64,000 nt of DNA from Rubripirellula reticaptiva. GTDB taxonomy: Bacteria > Planctomycetota > Planctomycetia > Pirellulales > Pirellulaceae. Positions 19,130-28,405 of this stretch are shown here, piece after piece. The DNA lies in NCBI RefSeq assembly GCF_007860175.1, contig NZ_SJPX01000001.1, positions 682,001-746,000 of the forward strand. The letters run 5' to 3'. Under the pieces are notes generated by a model, which was not told the origin of the DNA, did not search any database, and was given only the letters and a program-made list of their open reading frames with translations. How positions within the stretch are numbered: the first letter of the stretch is position 1; each line of letters starts with the position of its first letter. Made by a program: the position numbers and the translations under genes.

Positions 19130-19245
19130 TGTTTTTCCCGATCGTCTTACGAATAAATATCTCGCCGCGCCGTTCCCGAACATCTGCAACCGTGACACAT
19201 TGGCATGCAGCTTTATAAACAACCTGCGGCATCCTGTTGCGACTT

Positions 19246-20709
19246 CTACTTCAATGGTCGGTGTGCTTCATCCATGTACCGTTCCATCTTCTCAACCAAT
19301 GCGGCATTCGTTGCAGCCACATCGTGCTGTTCGTCAACGTCGTCCGCCAGGTTGTAAAGCTCAATGGAAAGCATCTGTTTTCCCAGCTTCTTCTCGGACG
19401 ACTGAACCGCCTTCCAATCGCCCATTCGCAACGATCGGCTGGAATACGGTTTCGCATTTCCATGAATGAATTCCATATAGATCGACTGATGCTTTGCTTG
19501 TGATTCTTCGTCCCCCAGCAAAGTGGGCAGGAACGAAAGACCATCCACCTGTGCCGGAACGGCTTGGCCAGTGATCTCGGCCATCGTCGGCACAATGTCC
19601 CAAAATGCACTGATGTGATCACTGGTTCGTCCGGCAACGATTTTTGCTGGCCAACGTACTAACAGTGGCGTTCGAATTCCGCCTTCGTAAAGGTCACGTT
19701 TGTGACCACGAAACGGACCATTCGAATCCCAGAACTCGGGGTCGTGCCCACCTTCCAAGTGAGAACCGTTGTCACTTGAAAAACAAACAATCGTATTTTC
19801 ATCGACTCCAAGCTCAATCAGCAGGTCAAGAATACTGCCGACCTCGTTATCCAGGTTCTCCATCATCGCCGCAAAACCAGCGATAGGATTTTGAACCGGC
19901 GGGCAATCATCGTCCGGCCCGGCGCCGTATGTGCCGATCTTTCCATCGAACTGAGGATACACCTTACGCCATTTTTCATGCAACTGTTTCGGCGCATGCA
20001 TCGCGGCATGTGGCACCGCGGTCGGGATATAGCAAAAGAACCGCGTTTTGGCACTCACACTCGACCGAATGAACTGTCTCGCATCGTCGACGATCATGTC
20101 ATGAATGAAAGTTCCCGGTTGAAGCGGTTGCTCGACACCGTCGCGGACAATGCTGGATGGAAAGTAGGTGTGCGCGATCCTCTGACTCTTCCAACCCGAA
20201 AAGTGATCGAAACCATGGGTCAGAGGATTCGAGTTGCCGGAGTCCGACGTGATACCGAGCCCCCATTTTCCAAACGCTCCCGTGGCGTAACCTGCATTTT
20301 TAAACATTCGTGGAAGCGTGATCATTTTCGGATCCAGCGCGAACGTGTTCTCTTCGCCGTTGCCTCGGCAATGCACGTGCCCAGGATGCTGGCCAGTCAT
20401 GATCACCGCGCGAGACGGGGAACACACCGTGTTGCCCGAATAGTGATCCGTAAAACGCAGACCTTCGCTAGCGAGCCGATCGATATTGGGCGTCTTCAAT
20501 TTCTGCTGGCCATAACAACCAAGATCACCGATCCCAAGATCGTCCGCCAAAATGAAGATGACATTCGGACTGTCCGAATCAGCACCGCTAACAGGTTCGA
20601 CAAAGATGGAAAACGGTATGGTGCAAAGCAAGATCAATGTGATCCATCGAACCATTGCCGGTCTTGTTAGTAGTACCGAAACAAGGCGAATGGGCTGCTT
20701 CAACGTCAT
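19246..20709 (-). CDS. Sulfatase (N-acetylgalactosamine-6-sulfatase/arylsulfatase A-like), exported
   Basis: A 487-residue sulfatase. The formylglycine motif is CSPSR at residues 96-100, with metal ligands in ADDLGIGDLGCYGQ (55-68), AFGKWGLG, FCYIPTAVPHAAMH, and SSDNGSHLEGG followed by the GGIRTPLLVRWPAK block. The start at 20709 has AGGA about nine bases upstream. An internal ATG at 20655 would also give a signal peptide. Hydrophobic residues 22-37 and a cleavage site near VSGADS suggest export. It is the first of three sulfatase genes downstream of a DUF1552/cytochrome pair. The CSPSR and ARSA-like layout suggest a sugar-sulfate substrate, not proven. Confidence 0.93.
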   Translation of the reverse strand: MTLKQPIRLVSVLLTRPAMVRWITLILLCTIPFSIFVEPVSGADSDSPNVIFILADDLGIGDLGCYGQQKLKTPNIDRLASEGLRFTDHYSGNTVCSPSRAVIMTGQHPGHVHCRGNGEENTFALDPKMITLPRMFKNAGYATGAFGKWGLGITSDSGNSNPLTHGFDHFSGWKSQRIAHTYFPSSIVRDGVEQPLQPGTFIHDMIVDDARQFIRSSVSAKTRFFCYIPTAVPHAAMHAPKQLHEKWRKVYPQFDGKIGTYGAGPDDDCPPVQNPIAGFAAMMENLDNEVGSILDLLIELGVDENTIVCFSSDNGSHLEGGHDPEFWDSNGPFRGHKRDLYEGGIRTPLLVRWPAKIVAGRTSDHISAFWDIVPTMAEITGQAVPAQVDGLSFLPTLLGDEESQAKHQSIYMEFIHGNAKPYSSRSLRMGDWKAVQSSEKKLGKQMLSIELYNLADDVDEQHDVAATNAALVEKMERYMDEAHRPLK

Positions 20710-20831
20710 GGAGATTATTCCTAGTTGCCGGTCAGTTTGGTTTCAAGCGAGCATACCACGACGCGGCGACGGCCTGTGTGATCCACAACGACGATTGGCA
20801 ATCCACATGTTTGGCTTGCACGGAACGTTGC

Positions 20832-22139
20832 CTAGATCGTGAAAAGCTCGTCGATAGCTCCAGTCGAGTCACCAAACGAACCTGCCAAAATCCCACATCC
20901 ACGCAGTGTGCTTAGCCACAGGTTGCACAATGGCGTCTTGGGATCGTCCATCACCAAGTGACGACCATGCTTGAACCCAGCACCCCCGCCGGTCACCAAC
21001 GTTGGACAGTTCTTCAGCGTGTGAACGCTGCTTAGGTTCGTCCCCATCGTAATCGCTGCGTGATCATACAAACTGGACCCATCCGCCTCTTTTGTCGACT
21101 TTAACTTGTCGATGAACTCAGCCAGCAATTTTGCATGCGCCGTATCACGCGATTCCGAGACCGTCCGGCGTTCGCCTTCGGAATAGTGACTCATGCTGTG
21201 TGCGCTCATCGACGCACCAAGACTAGCGATCATCGAATCGACTGGCATGCGATACGTAAAGACACGAGTTGCGTCGACTTGCATCGCTGCAACCATGATG
21301 TCGTACATCATGCGAATTTCTTCAACGCCCTCAAGTGATTCCTTCGGCTGGCTGACGGAATCTCGAGGCACCTTCTTTTCAACGCCCAACCACGTCTCTT
21401 CTTTGGCCAACCGAACTTCGATTTCACGCACCGACTGAAAGTACTCTTCCAATTTTTCGTTGTCGGCACGATTGATTTTTCGGTTCACCGACCTTGCATC
21501 CGACAACACGGTATCAAGCACACTGCGTTGTTCCTTCAATCGTTGTTGCTGTACCGCTAGCGGCGTATTGTCTTGCGAGAACAGGCGATGGAACGCCGCA
21601 ACGGGCGTATCGAGTCCTGCAACGGGCTTCCCCGATCGATTCCACGCCAATGACGATCCCGGCCCGTGACCGTCGTTCGAGGCACCTTTGGCGGCAAGCT
21701 GGATCGATGTGAAACGAGTCTGTTCGCCCAACGTTTCAGCAGCAACTTGATCGACCGAAATCGTGTTATGAAAACTCTGCCCCGGAATCGCGTACCGGTT
21801 CGCACCCGTCAACCAGAAAGTGCTTCCCGAGTGACCGTCAGCGGAATACTGGTGCATCAGATTCTGAATGATCGTGATGTCCTTCTGATGCTTTGCCAAC
21901 GGTTTAAGAATTTCTGGCAACTCATAGTTTTCGCCAACGGTATTCACATCGGGATACCAACGGTCGGCTGTCACTCCAAATCCCATCCCCAAGAACACCA
22001 TTCGCTTTGGTGGCCCACTGTCGATCGGCGCGGCCGACGCGAACCGCCGGAATCCAAACGACTCGAGCGCGGGCAACGCGATCAGTGCACTTGTGCTGCG
22101 AAGAAAACCACGACGTTGAATTTGTTTGCGTTTGCTCAT
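20832..22139 (-). CDS. DUF1552 protein with twin-arginine signal
   Basis: From the ATG at 22139 the protein opens with a Tat-type signal (RRGFLRSTSALIALPALE, Arg pair at 9-10), then the DUF1552 body: KRMVFLGMGFGVTADRWYP near residue 35, IIQNLMHQ, HSGSTFWLTG, SIQLAAKG, and late motifs DHAAITMGTNLSS and LVTGGGAGFKHGRHL. DUF1552 is a secreted family common in planctomycetes and myxobacteria, of unknown function. From memory it is related to the alkaline phosphatase/sulfatase-like DUF1501 group. Tat export implies folding, perhaps with a metal, before translocation. It lies 55 bases after the cytochrome gene, and this pairing of a DUF1592-type cytochrome with DUF1552 is a recurrent planctomycete arrangement. 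The frame is open 32 codons upstream, but that would overlap the previous gene. Confidence 0.92.
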   Translation of the reverse strand: MSKRKQIQRRGFLRSTSALIALPALESFGFRRFASAAPIDSGPPKRMVFLGMGFGVTADRWYPDVNTVGENYELPEILKPLAKHQKDITIIQNLMHQYSADGHSGSTFWLTGANRYAIPGQSFHNTISVDQVAAETLGEQTRFTSIQLAAKGASNDGHGPGSSLAWNRSGKPVAGLDTPVAAFHRLFSQDNTPLAVQQQRLKEQRSVLDTVLSDARSVNRKINRADNEKLEEYFQSVREIEVRLAKEETWLGVEKKVPRDSVSQPKESLEGVEEIRMMYDIMVAAMQVDATRVFTYRMPVDSMIASLGASMSAHSMSHYSEGERRTVSESRDTAHAKLLAEFIDKLKSTKEADGSSLYDHAAITMGTNLSSVHTLKNCPTLVTGGGAGFKHGRHLVMDDPKTPLCNLWLSTLRGCGILAGSFGDSTGAIDELFTI

Positions 22140-22194
22140 TACCGTCTCGTCTAAGTAAGGAAGGGATGGTCGTTTGAAGTGAACTGGTAACGAA

Positions 22195-24744
22195 CTACTT
22201 CGTTTGGAAAGTAGGTGACTGAACGAGTGCGTCAATGAAGTCGCTTAACTGATAGTTGTTTGGCTTTGCCGCGTCGATGATCGTTTTTGCAAGATCATGA
22301 TCCGCGAAACCATAGGTCCGGCCGAGCCCGTAGGTGATTAGCGACTCAGTAAACCCTTGCGCGAAATCATCCGTGTGGCGAGCTACCGCGTCACGCATCG
22401 CGAAATAGTCGGCGAAAGTCTCACCGTCCGGAAGTCGTCCACTTGGATCGATATCGAACACCTTTTCGATTTGCCACTTACCGGCCTTCTGCCTTCCAGT
22501 GCCGATGATCTCTTTATCTCGCCACAATCCCGCCGCGTTAAAGTTTTCCAGCCCAAAGCCAAGCGGGTCAATCTTTCTGTGACAGTTCGTGCACTGAGGC
22601 TGCTCCTGGTGGGCGCGAGCAAGTTCTCGCGCCGACAGAACTTCGCCGGCCAGCCGGCTAAGCTGGGGGACGTTTGGCGGTGCCGGTGGTGGCGGATCGT
22701 TTAACAAGTGACGCAGAACCCACGCCCCTCGCTCGACCGCGGATGCTCGCTGACCATCCGAGCCCATCGCAAGAACCGCCGCCGTGCCAAGCAGTCCACC
22801 ACGCAGCGAATCAGACGGCACCAGCACTTTGCGAAAGTGATATCCCTGAACGTTGGAAATACCGTAATAGCCAGCCATCAAATCATTGACGACTACAAAA
22901 TCCGACTTCAGCAATGTCCCAAGAGGCAGCTTTTCCTTCAACATCAGATGCACGGTTTCAAAGATCTCTTCGCGAGCATTTGCGCGAACGGCATTGTCGA
23001 AGGTCGGGAAATCCCCACCGTCAAACTGAAACATGTCCAGCCGTTCCATTTGCAACCATTGAAACACGAACCCACGAACAAACTCGTCCGCTCGATCATC
23101 TGCCAACAATCGTGCGGTTTGTTGTTTCAACACACTTGGATTCAAAAGTTCACCGCTGCGGGCCAATGCTTGCAGTTGATCATCGGGCGGCGAACTCCAA
23201 AGCATGTACGCCAGTCGCACAGCAAGTTCCGCCCCCGTCAATCGCGGCGAAGATGTGTCGCCCGTTGACTCGACCATGTACATAAAACTGGGCGATGCAA
23301 GCACGACTGCCATCGGGCCGATCAATGCATCAACCGAAGACTCGCCCTTGCTGAGGCTGCCTAAATACTGATCAACCAGTCGATTGATGAACTCGGGTGC
23401 AGGCTCCTCACCACGAAAGGCAAGCGTCGCAAATCGGTGCAGGAATTGCTTCGCGAGTTTCGCGTCGGTTACCAACTCGACTTTCTCTAGCAATTCACTG
23501 GCGGAATGATTCGCCCGACTGGGTACGGGATCTGGCCCGATCAATTCGGCCCAGTCGATCCAGATGCCAGGCGGCGTCCCGATACCATTGGCTCGCATGT
23601 CCAACGTCGCCAAATTCTTGTCGCCGCGGTCTTGGTGACTGCGTTGGTGAATCCAGACCTGTTGCTTCTGGCCCGGCGAATGCTCGATCGGAAACTCAAT
23701 GATCTCAGGACGATTCAGCGGCGCGGTGACTTTGCGCCATCCCAATAGTTTACGGCCGGTTCCGTACCCCGATGTGAATTCTAGATAGTGAAACCTTTCG
23801 CCAGCGTCGGGATACATGGCCGCACGCAAACGAATCACGTATTTGCCATCGGCGTTTTCATGCAGTACCGGCATTTTGACTTTTGTCATTCCGCCCTGTT
23901 TGATCGTCATGATCAAAGTGATGCCGGACTTTGTCTCGGGACGAGCAAGATACTGTTCAAGCTGCGGTAACCATTCGGCAGTACGTTGCTTCCTGGCTTG
24001 GTATTCATCGAGCAGCCCAAAATCAGAAGCAGGTTTTTCGCTTTGCGATAGGAACGCGTTCGACCGCGCGGCGATGTCTCGCATCGCAGCTGCGGCGGCG
24101 GCATAGTGCGGGTTGTATTCAACCTCGGGTTCAATACGAACCGTCTTTGACTTAATGGGCGACTTCGACGTCAACGCAAGCTCAAGCGTTGCTCTTGCCG
24201 TCGCCAAGTACTGCTCGAGCTGATCGCTAGAGAAAAACAGAGACGAACCGACGGTATCGAATCCCGATGTTGCCTGATCGTCAGGCAAAGTCGTGACATC
24301 GGGGCGAACGCCAAGCAGCGACTCAATCGTATTGGCATACTCGCGGCGATTGAGACGTCGTAGTGTGATCGCGCCACCCGAGTCGCTCAGAATCTGACGC
24401 GCCGTCACCATCCGCTGCGACAAGTCTTCAAGAAAGTCTGCCTTCACCGAGTCCCCAAGTGGTTCGACGTCCTCAGGTGGCATTTCACCCGAGTTGATAG
24501 ACCCAAGAACCTTTTGCCAAAGCCCAGCAGTTGCAAGATCCTTGCTGACATCGAAGGACAAATTCTCAAGATCAATATTCGCCTCTTTCGTTGCCCCATC
24601 ATGGCACTCAAAGCAGTGCTCCTTGAACATCGACAAATGCTTTTCGGGCATCAAGGCTGGCGTATCAGCGGTGGCATCAACCGCTCCCGCAGCAACGAGA
24701 GTCGCCACTACAAATGCGACGATAAAGTTCTTCGTATTGACCAT
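22195..24744 (-). CDS. Planctomycete cytochrome c-type protein with DUF1587-DUF1595-DUF1592-DUF1588-DUF1585 domains
   Basis: An 849-residue exported protein. A signal peptide (FIVAFVVATLVAAGAVDATA) precedes a planctomycete cytochrome domain with heme motif CFECH at 44-48. In order then come DUF1587 (ITLRRLNRREYANTIESLLGV), a long central region, DUF1595 (FLHRFATLAFRG), DUF1592 (LAVRLAYMLWSSPPDD), DUF1588 (GGLLGTAAVLAMGSDGQRASAVERG, with a second heme-like CTNCHRKIDPLGFG), and DUF1585 at the C-terminus ending FQTK. The complete domain set is present, so it looks intact. It is probably a periplasmic heme protein acting with the following DUF1552 protein. Its reaction is not known. The ATG at 24744 is preferred because the 20 residues before it do not look like a leader. 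Confidence 0.92.
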   Translation of the reverse strand: MVNTKNFIVAFVVATLVAAGAVDATADTPALMPEKHLSMFKEHCFECHDGATKEANIDLENLSFDVSKDLATAGLWQKVLGSINSGEMPPEDVEPLGDSVKADFLEDLSQRMVTARQILSDSGGAITLRRLNRREYANTIESLLGVRPDVTTLPDDQATSGFDTVGSSLFFSSDQLEQYLATARATLELALTSKSPIKSKTVRIEPEVEYNPHYAAAAAAMRDIAARSNAFLSQSEKPASDFGLLDEYQARKQRTAEWLPQLEQYLARPETKSGITLIMTIKQGGMTKVKMPVLHENADGKYVIRLRAAMYPDAGERFHYLEFTSGYGTGRKLLGWRKVTAPLNRPEIIEFPIEHSPGQKQQVWIHQRSHQDRGDKNLATLDMRANGIGTPPGIWIDWAELIGPDPVPSRANHSASELLEKVELVTDAKLAKQFLHRFATLAFRGEEPAPEFINRLVDQYLGSLSKGESSVDALIGPMAVVLASPSFMYMVESTGDTSSPRLTGAELAVRLAYMLWSSPPDDQLQALARSGELLNPSVLKQQTARLLADDRADEFVRGFVFQWLQMERLDMFQFDGGDFPTFDNAVRANAREEIFETVHLMLKEKLPLGTLLKSDFVVVNDLMAGYYGISNVQGYHFRKVLVPSDSLRGGLLGTAAVLAMGSDGQRASAVERGAWVLRHLLNDPPPPAPPNVPQLSRLAGEVLSARELARAHQEQPQCTNCHRKIDPLGFGLENFNAAGLWRDKEIIGTGRQKAGKWQIEKVFDIDPSGRLPDGETFADYFAMRDAVARHTDDFAQGFTESLITYGLGRTYGFADHDLAKTIIDAAKPNNYQLSDFIDALVQSPTFQTK

Positions 24745-24853
24745 TTCGATTTCTTGGTTGGTTTCTATTCTTAACCGGCGAACAGCGGACGAGCATCTTG
24801 CCACGATTCACAAACACGCGAACGATGGCGGGAAATGACACCTCGCCGACAAC

Positions 24854-26188
24854 TCACTTAATCGTAAATTCAAGCAGCGGACCGGATGCTTCGGGGTTCG
24901 CGTCGTTAGCAAACGCGTGAGCGAGCCCGCGATCCTCGCCTTCGATCAGCCCCGTCGTCCGTACCAAAACAAACGTCACCTTGCCGTCTGGGTCCGCCTT
25001 CAAAAAATCCAGCAACTCGCTAGTTTCGATTCCGACGACGCCCTTTTGTTGACTGCGTGGAATGTCAAAGACGCCAAGCAAAACGCCGTCGTCGACATCC
25101 GGCGCATCTTCCCATGTCGGGTCCACGCCCCAAACTTGCTTGTCGACATGCGTGATTCCGTAGACTGCAAATGTATTGACCACCGGCAATCGAGAAGCGA
25201 ATCCTTTACCACTGGCAACCTGGTTCAAACGCAGGCGAACCGATGTTACCGATGTCAAATCCACTGATGAAACATCCATCGAAAAGAACGCTCGGCTGTC
25301 CCACTTACGATCGTCGACCCACTTCACCACCAACATTTCGGGATGAATCCATTTGCCACGGCGATTGTTCCGGATGACATAGGACGACTGACCCTCGGTA
25401 CCCACACGAATCAGCGGCAAAGTGTCTGCAAAGGCAGCCTCGGGCCTTTCACCATCGTAAGGAATCAGTGTTTTGTGAGTCATCGCAGCACCTTGGCGAT
25501 CGGTTAGCCGAAAGTCTTTCCCGGACGCAGGATGGTGAACCGAAATCTCACCTTTCAGCACTTCGAAATCCGACTTCGCTAGTTCCCCTTGAACCGAAAC
25601 AGCGAACTGGGTTCCGTGATCGACCGCATATCCATCGGGCGTCTCAACGACAAAACCCTCCGCCGATTCGGGGACGTTCACGATTACGGCACCGTCGATC
25701 AACTTACTGCGCATCGATGTCAGCAGCTCAAACTGAGCTGGCGCTTCCAATGTCACCTCGGCGCCGGAACGAAAGCGGATCGTCGCGATTCCCGCTATCA
25801 ACTTTAGCGATCCCGGCGAAAGCGATGATCCCACCGTCGTCGGCAGCGCACTTTCCCAAGCTGCATTTTCACTCGACACCAACGTCGCAACCGACACTGT
25901 CTTTGTGAACTGAACTGCACCGCCCACCAACGCCAGCGCCACCGCAGCGATTGCAACCAAAACCGTCATCAGTTTTGCCCACGAAAGCGAGCCGCCCGGA
26001 CGCGACAAAGCAGGCGGCTCCATCTGGCGTTCCATCGCCACGTTTCGCAAACCCGCATCCGTCGCCGCCGCGACTGCAAACTCTCGGCGCAATGCGGGAT
26101 CGGCAGCCAACAACCGCTCTAGATCGCCCGTCTCGGCTTTCGAACAAAGCCCCAACAAATAACGATGAATTAAATCGCTCGCATTCAT
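24854..26188 (-). CDS. FecR-like membrane regulator with C-terminal DNRLRE-type domain
   Basis: From the ATG at 26188 (one base after the sigma gene stop): an N-terminal helical cytoplasmic part (about 1-65, MNASDLIHRYLLGLCS with acidic and Leu-rich helices) as in anti-sigma or FecR-linked proteins; one TM helix at about 72-94 (MTVLVAIAAVALALVGGAV); a FecR-type beta domain at about 125-235 (FRSGAEVTLEAPAQFEL, FVVETPDGYAVDHGTQFAV); and a C-terminal beta domain at about 295-440 with TSVRLRLNQV and WGVDPTWEDAP, the marks of a DNRLRE domain, a carbohydrate-binding-like fold. It most likely holds or tunes the adjacent ECF sigma factor in response to an extracellular ligand. The sugar-sensing part is inference. 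It is tightly coupled to the sigma gene. Confidence 0.85.
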   Translation of the reverse strand: MNASDLIHRYLLGLCSKAETGDLERLLAADPALRREFAVAAATDAGLRNVAMERQMEPPALSRPGGSLSWAKLMTVLVAIAAVALALVGGAVQFTKTVSVATLVSSENAAWESALPTTVGSSLSPGSLKLIAGIATIRFRSGAEVTLEAPAQFELLTSMRSKLIDGAVIVNVPESAEGFVVETPDGYAVDHGTQFAVSVQGELAKSDFEVLKGEISVHHPASGKDFRLTDRQGAAMTHKTLIPYDGERPEAAFADTLPLIRVGTEGQSSYVIRNNRRGKWIHPEMLVVKWVDDRKWDSRAFFSMDVSSVDLTSVTSVRLRLNQVASGKGFASRLPVVNTFAVYGITHVDKQVWGVDPTWEDAPDVDDGVLLGVFDIPRSQQKGVVGIETSELLDFLKADPDGKVTFVLVRTTGLIEGEDRGLAHAFANDANPEASGPLLEFTIK

Positions 26189-26189
26189 C

Positions 26190-26735
26190 CTAAGTCGCCT
26201 CGGGTTGCAGTCGACCGCGAACGCAATCCGCAAGTTTTAAACGTAGACGCGCCAGCAACTTATAGAATGCATTGACAGACTTCCCACTGGTCTCGGCGAG
26301 TTGCTGGATCCGGCCACCACCCGAATAGGGCGCCAACAAGAGTTGCTGATGCGACGCAGAAAACTGTGTCAGGCACGAATTCAATGCCTCGCGAATCTCG
26401 ACAATCTCGCCCGCGTCGATCGACTCAGCCTCATCGGCGATCTGCTTCAGAACCTCGTCGCTTAGCAAATGCCCATTCCTGCGCAATCCCGAAACAGCCG
26501 ACAAACACTTGAACCGCAGGATTACCTTTGCCCAAGGTAAAAAACCCTCTTCGTCTCGCAATTGCCCCAGCTTTTCCCACATCGTGACGCTGGCTTCTTG
26601 AATCGCGTCGTCAACGGCGTTCCAGTTTGGCAAAATCGACCGCGCAAAGGCACGCAGGGCCGGTTCATGCTTCAAAAAAAGCCGCATGAACTCGCCTTCA
26701 GAAATCGCTCGGGTTGGATCGTTAGAACGGGACAT
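26190..26735 (-). CDS. ECF RNA polymerase sigma factor, Rhodopirellula/Verrucomicrobium family
   Basis: A 181-residue sigma-70-family factor with region 2 at about 10-80 (FMRLFLKHEPALRAFARSIL, then DDAIQEASVTMWEKL and FLPWAKVILRFKCLS) and region 4 at about 118-172 (LNSCLTQFSASHQQLLL, IQQLAETSGKSVNAFYKLLA). The spacing and motifs match the family described as Rhodopirellula/Verrucomicrobium sigma-70 (TIGR02989). It is the first gene of module A. A FecR-type membrane protein starts one base after its stop, so the two are made together. It should direct RNA polymerase to module A promoters. No shared promoter motif was evident to me by eye. Confidence 0.93.
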   Translation of the reverse strand: MSRSNDPTRAISEGEFMRLFLKHEPALRAFARSILPNWNAVDDAIQEASVTMWEKLGQLRDEEGFLPWAKVILRFKCLSAVSGLRRNGHLLSDEVLKQIADEAESIDAGEIVEIREALNSCLTQFSASHQQLLLAPYSGGGRIQQLAETSGKSVNAFYKLLARLRLKLADCVRGRLQPEAT

Positions 26736-26837
26736 AACGACCTATTTGAGTCCGCGGACGATCCTGCCGCAAATTATCCGCAATTTTGCAAATGCACTCT
26801 CTCGTAGGCACGGCTCAGAAGTTCGCGGGTTGCGTCA

Positions 26838-26859
26838 AAACCCTTTCCCTAAAGGGTTT
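26838..26859 (-). terminator. Hairpin between modules A and B
   Basis: A perfect inverted repeat with 9-base arms (AAACCCTTT at 26838-26846, AAAGGGTTT at 26851-26859) and a 4-base loop. It is followed on the minus strand by only four Ts in all. A second, shorter hairpin (arms CTAGCGA and TCGCTAG, 26907-26924) spans the stop codon of the upstream DUF1501 gene. Either could end the module B transcript before the module A sigma gene, or be part of the latter's leader. Confidence 0.5.
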
Positions 26860-26920
26860 CGGACGAATTCCGCGACGAACGATGACCATCCTAAACTGCA
26901 AGACATCTAGCGACGGTTCG

Positions 26921-28405
26921 CTAGGCCAAAATCCCCTTGATCACGTTGCCGTGCACATTGGTCAAACGCCGCTCTAACCCGTTGTGATAATACGTTAGCT
27001 GTTCGTGGTTGAGTCCCATCAAGTGCAAGAGCGTCGCGTTGAAGTCATAGACACTCACTTCATCAACGGCCGCCTTGAATCCGAACTCATCGCTCTCGCC
27101 ATAACTGAACCCCTTCTTGACGCCCGCTCCGGCCATGAAGCACGTGAACGCATCGGGATTGTGATCACGACCGGTACCGTTAGCTTGCAAGAACGGCATG
27201 CGACCGAACTCGGTGCACCAAACGACGAGCGTGTGTTCCAACATCCCACGCTGCTTCAGGTCGGCGATCAACGCCGCCGTCGGCTGGTCCATGATCTCGG
27301 CCTGCATTCCGTGCGTCTTTAATATGTCGCTATGCGAATCCCAATTCGTGATGCCGTTGCCACCGGCCGGGTCACTGCCATTGAATAGCTGCACGACTCG
27401 AACACCCTTTTCGAGCAAACGCCGCGCCAGGATACAGTTGTTCGCATACGCCTTCTTCAGATCCGTGCCGGTATCGGTTCCATAAGCATCGTGAACGTGT
27501 TTCGGCTCGTTCGCGATATCCATCACATCCGGTACCGAGGTCTGCATTCGGCCAGCCAGTTCGTAACTGGCAATTCGCCCCGCCAAATCCGCATCGCCTG
27601 GAAATTGTTGCAAGTGTTGAGCGTTCAACTTTTGTAGTAGCGCCACGCTTGCCCGGTCCGACGCAGCGTCGTACCCAGCAGGTCGACTCAAATTCGACGG
27701 CGGCGCCGAAGCCGTAAAGTCGGTTCCTTGGAAAGCAGCAGGTAAAAATCCACTGCCGAAATTATTCTTACCGCTACGCGCCATTCCACGAGGATCGTTG
27801 ATCGCCACGAACGCTGGCAATTCACTGGTCTCGCATCCCAAAGCGTACGTTACCCAAGAACCAAATGACGGAAAGCCTTCCATCGTGAACCCGGTGTTGA
27901 AGAAGTTCTCGCCTTGCGGATGCGCACTGGTTTGGGTCGAAAGCGAATGAACAAAACAAAAGTCATCGACCATGTTGGCAAGATTCGGCAACAAGTCCGA
28001 AACCATCTTGCCACTTTCCCCGCGCGGTTTGAAATCCCAAAACGGCTTGGCGATGTTGCCTGTTGGACCTTCGAAAGTAATCTCGGGCATGCCTGGCGGT
28101 TTCTGACCATCCAACTTGTAAAGGTCCGGTTTGTAATCAAACGTATCCAGATGGCTAACTGCACCGGGCAAATAAATCACCAACACTTGCTTGGCCGGCA
28201 TTTCGAAATGTGGCGGCCGCGCAGCGTACGGATTCTTGTCATCAATGTCGGGCCGAATCGGCCCCAACTGATCTGCGCCAAGCAACTTGTCCTGGGCCAG
28301 CAATTGCGACAACGCAATGGCTCCCATCGACATACCGGATTGACCGAGGAACGCGCGGCGATCAAGTAAGGATCGCCCGATCGATGATAGTTTTTCTGGG
28401 TTCAT
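26921..28405 (-). CDS. DUF1501 protein with twin-arginine-like signal
   Basis: A 494-residue exported protein. The signal LDRRAFLGQSGMSMGAIAL (Arg pair at 16-17) is Tat-like. DUF1501 motifs follow: KQVLVIYLPGAVSHLDTFDYKP near residue 72, SGKMVSDLLPN, SLSTQTSAHPQGE, GVRVVQLFNGSDPAGG followed by NWDSH, and VVWCTEFGRMPF with GRDHNPDAFTCFMAG. DUF1501 belongs, to my knowledge, to the alkaline-phosphatase/sulfatase superfamily and keeps Asp/His metal-type ligands, but its substrate is unknown. The ATG overlaps the stop of the cytochrome gene by 4 bases (28402-28405), so the heme protein and this Tat protein are made in step, the standard pairing in this phylum. It is the last gene of module B. Confidence 0.93.
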   Translation of the reverse strand: MNPEKLSSIGRSLLDRRAFLGQSGMSMGAIALSQLLAQDKLLGADQLGPIRPDIDDKNPYAARPPHFEMPAKQVLVIYLPGAVSHLDTFDYKPDLYKLDGQKPPGMPEITFEGPTGNIAKPFWDFKPRGESGKMVSDLLPNLANMVDDFCFVHSLSTQTSAHPQGENFFNTGFTMEGFPSFGSWVTYALGCETSELPAFVAINDPRGMARSGKNNFGSGFLPAAFQGTDFTASAPPSNLSRPAGYDAASDRASVALLQKLNAQHLQQFPGDADLAGRIASYELAGRMQTSVPDVMDIANEPKHVHDAYGTDTGTDLKKAYANNCILARRLLEKGVRVVQLFNGSDPAGGNGITNWDSHSDILKTHGMQAEIMDQPTAALIADLKQRGMLEHTLVVWCTEFGRMPFLQANGTGRDHNPDAFTCFMAGAGVKKGFSYGESDEFGFKAAVDEVSVYDFNATLLHLMGLNHEQLTYYHNGLERRLTNVHGNVIKGILA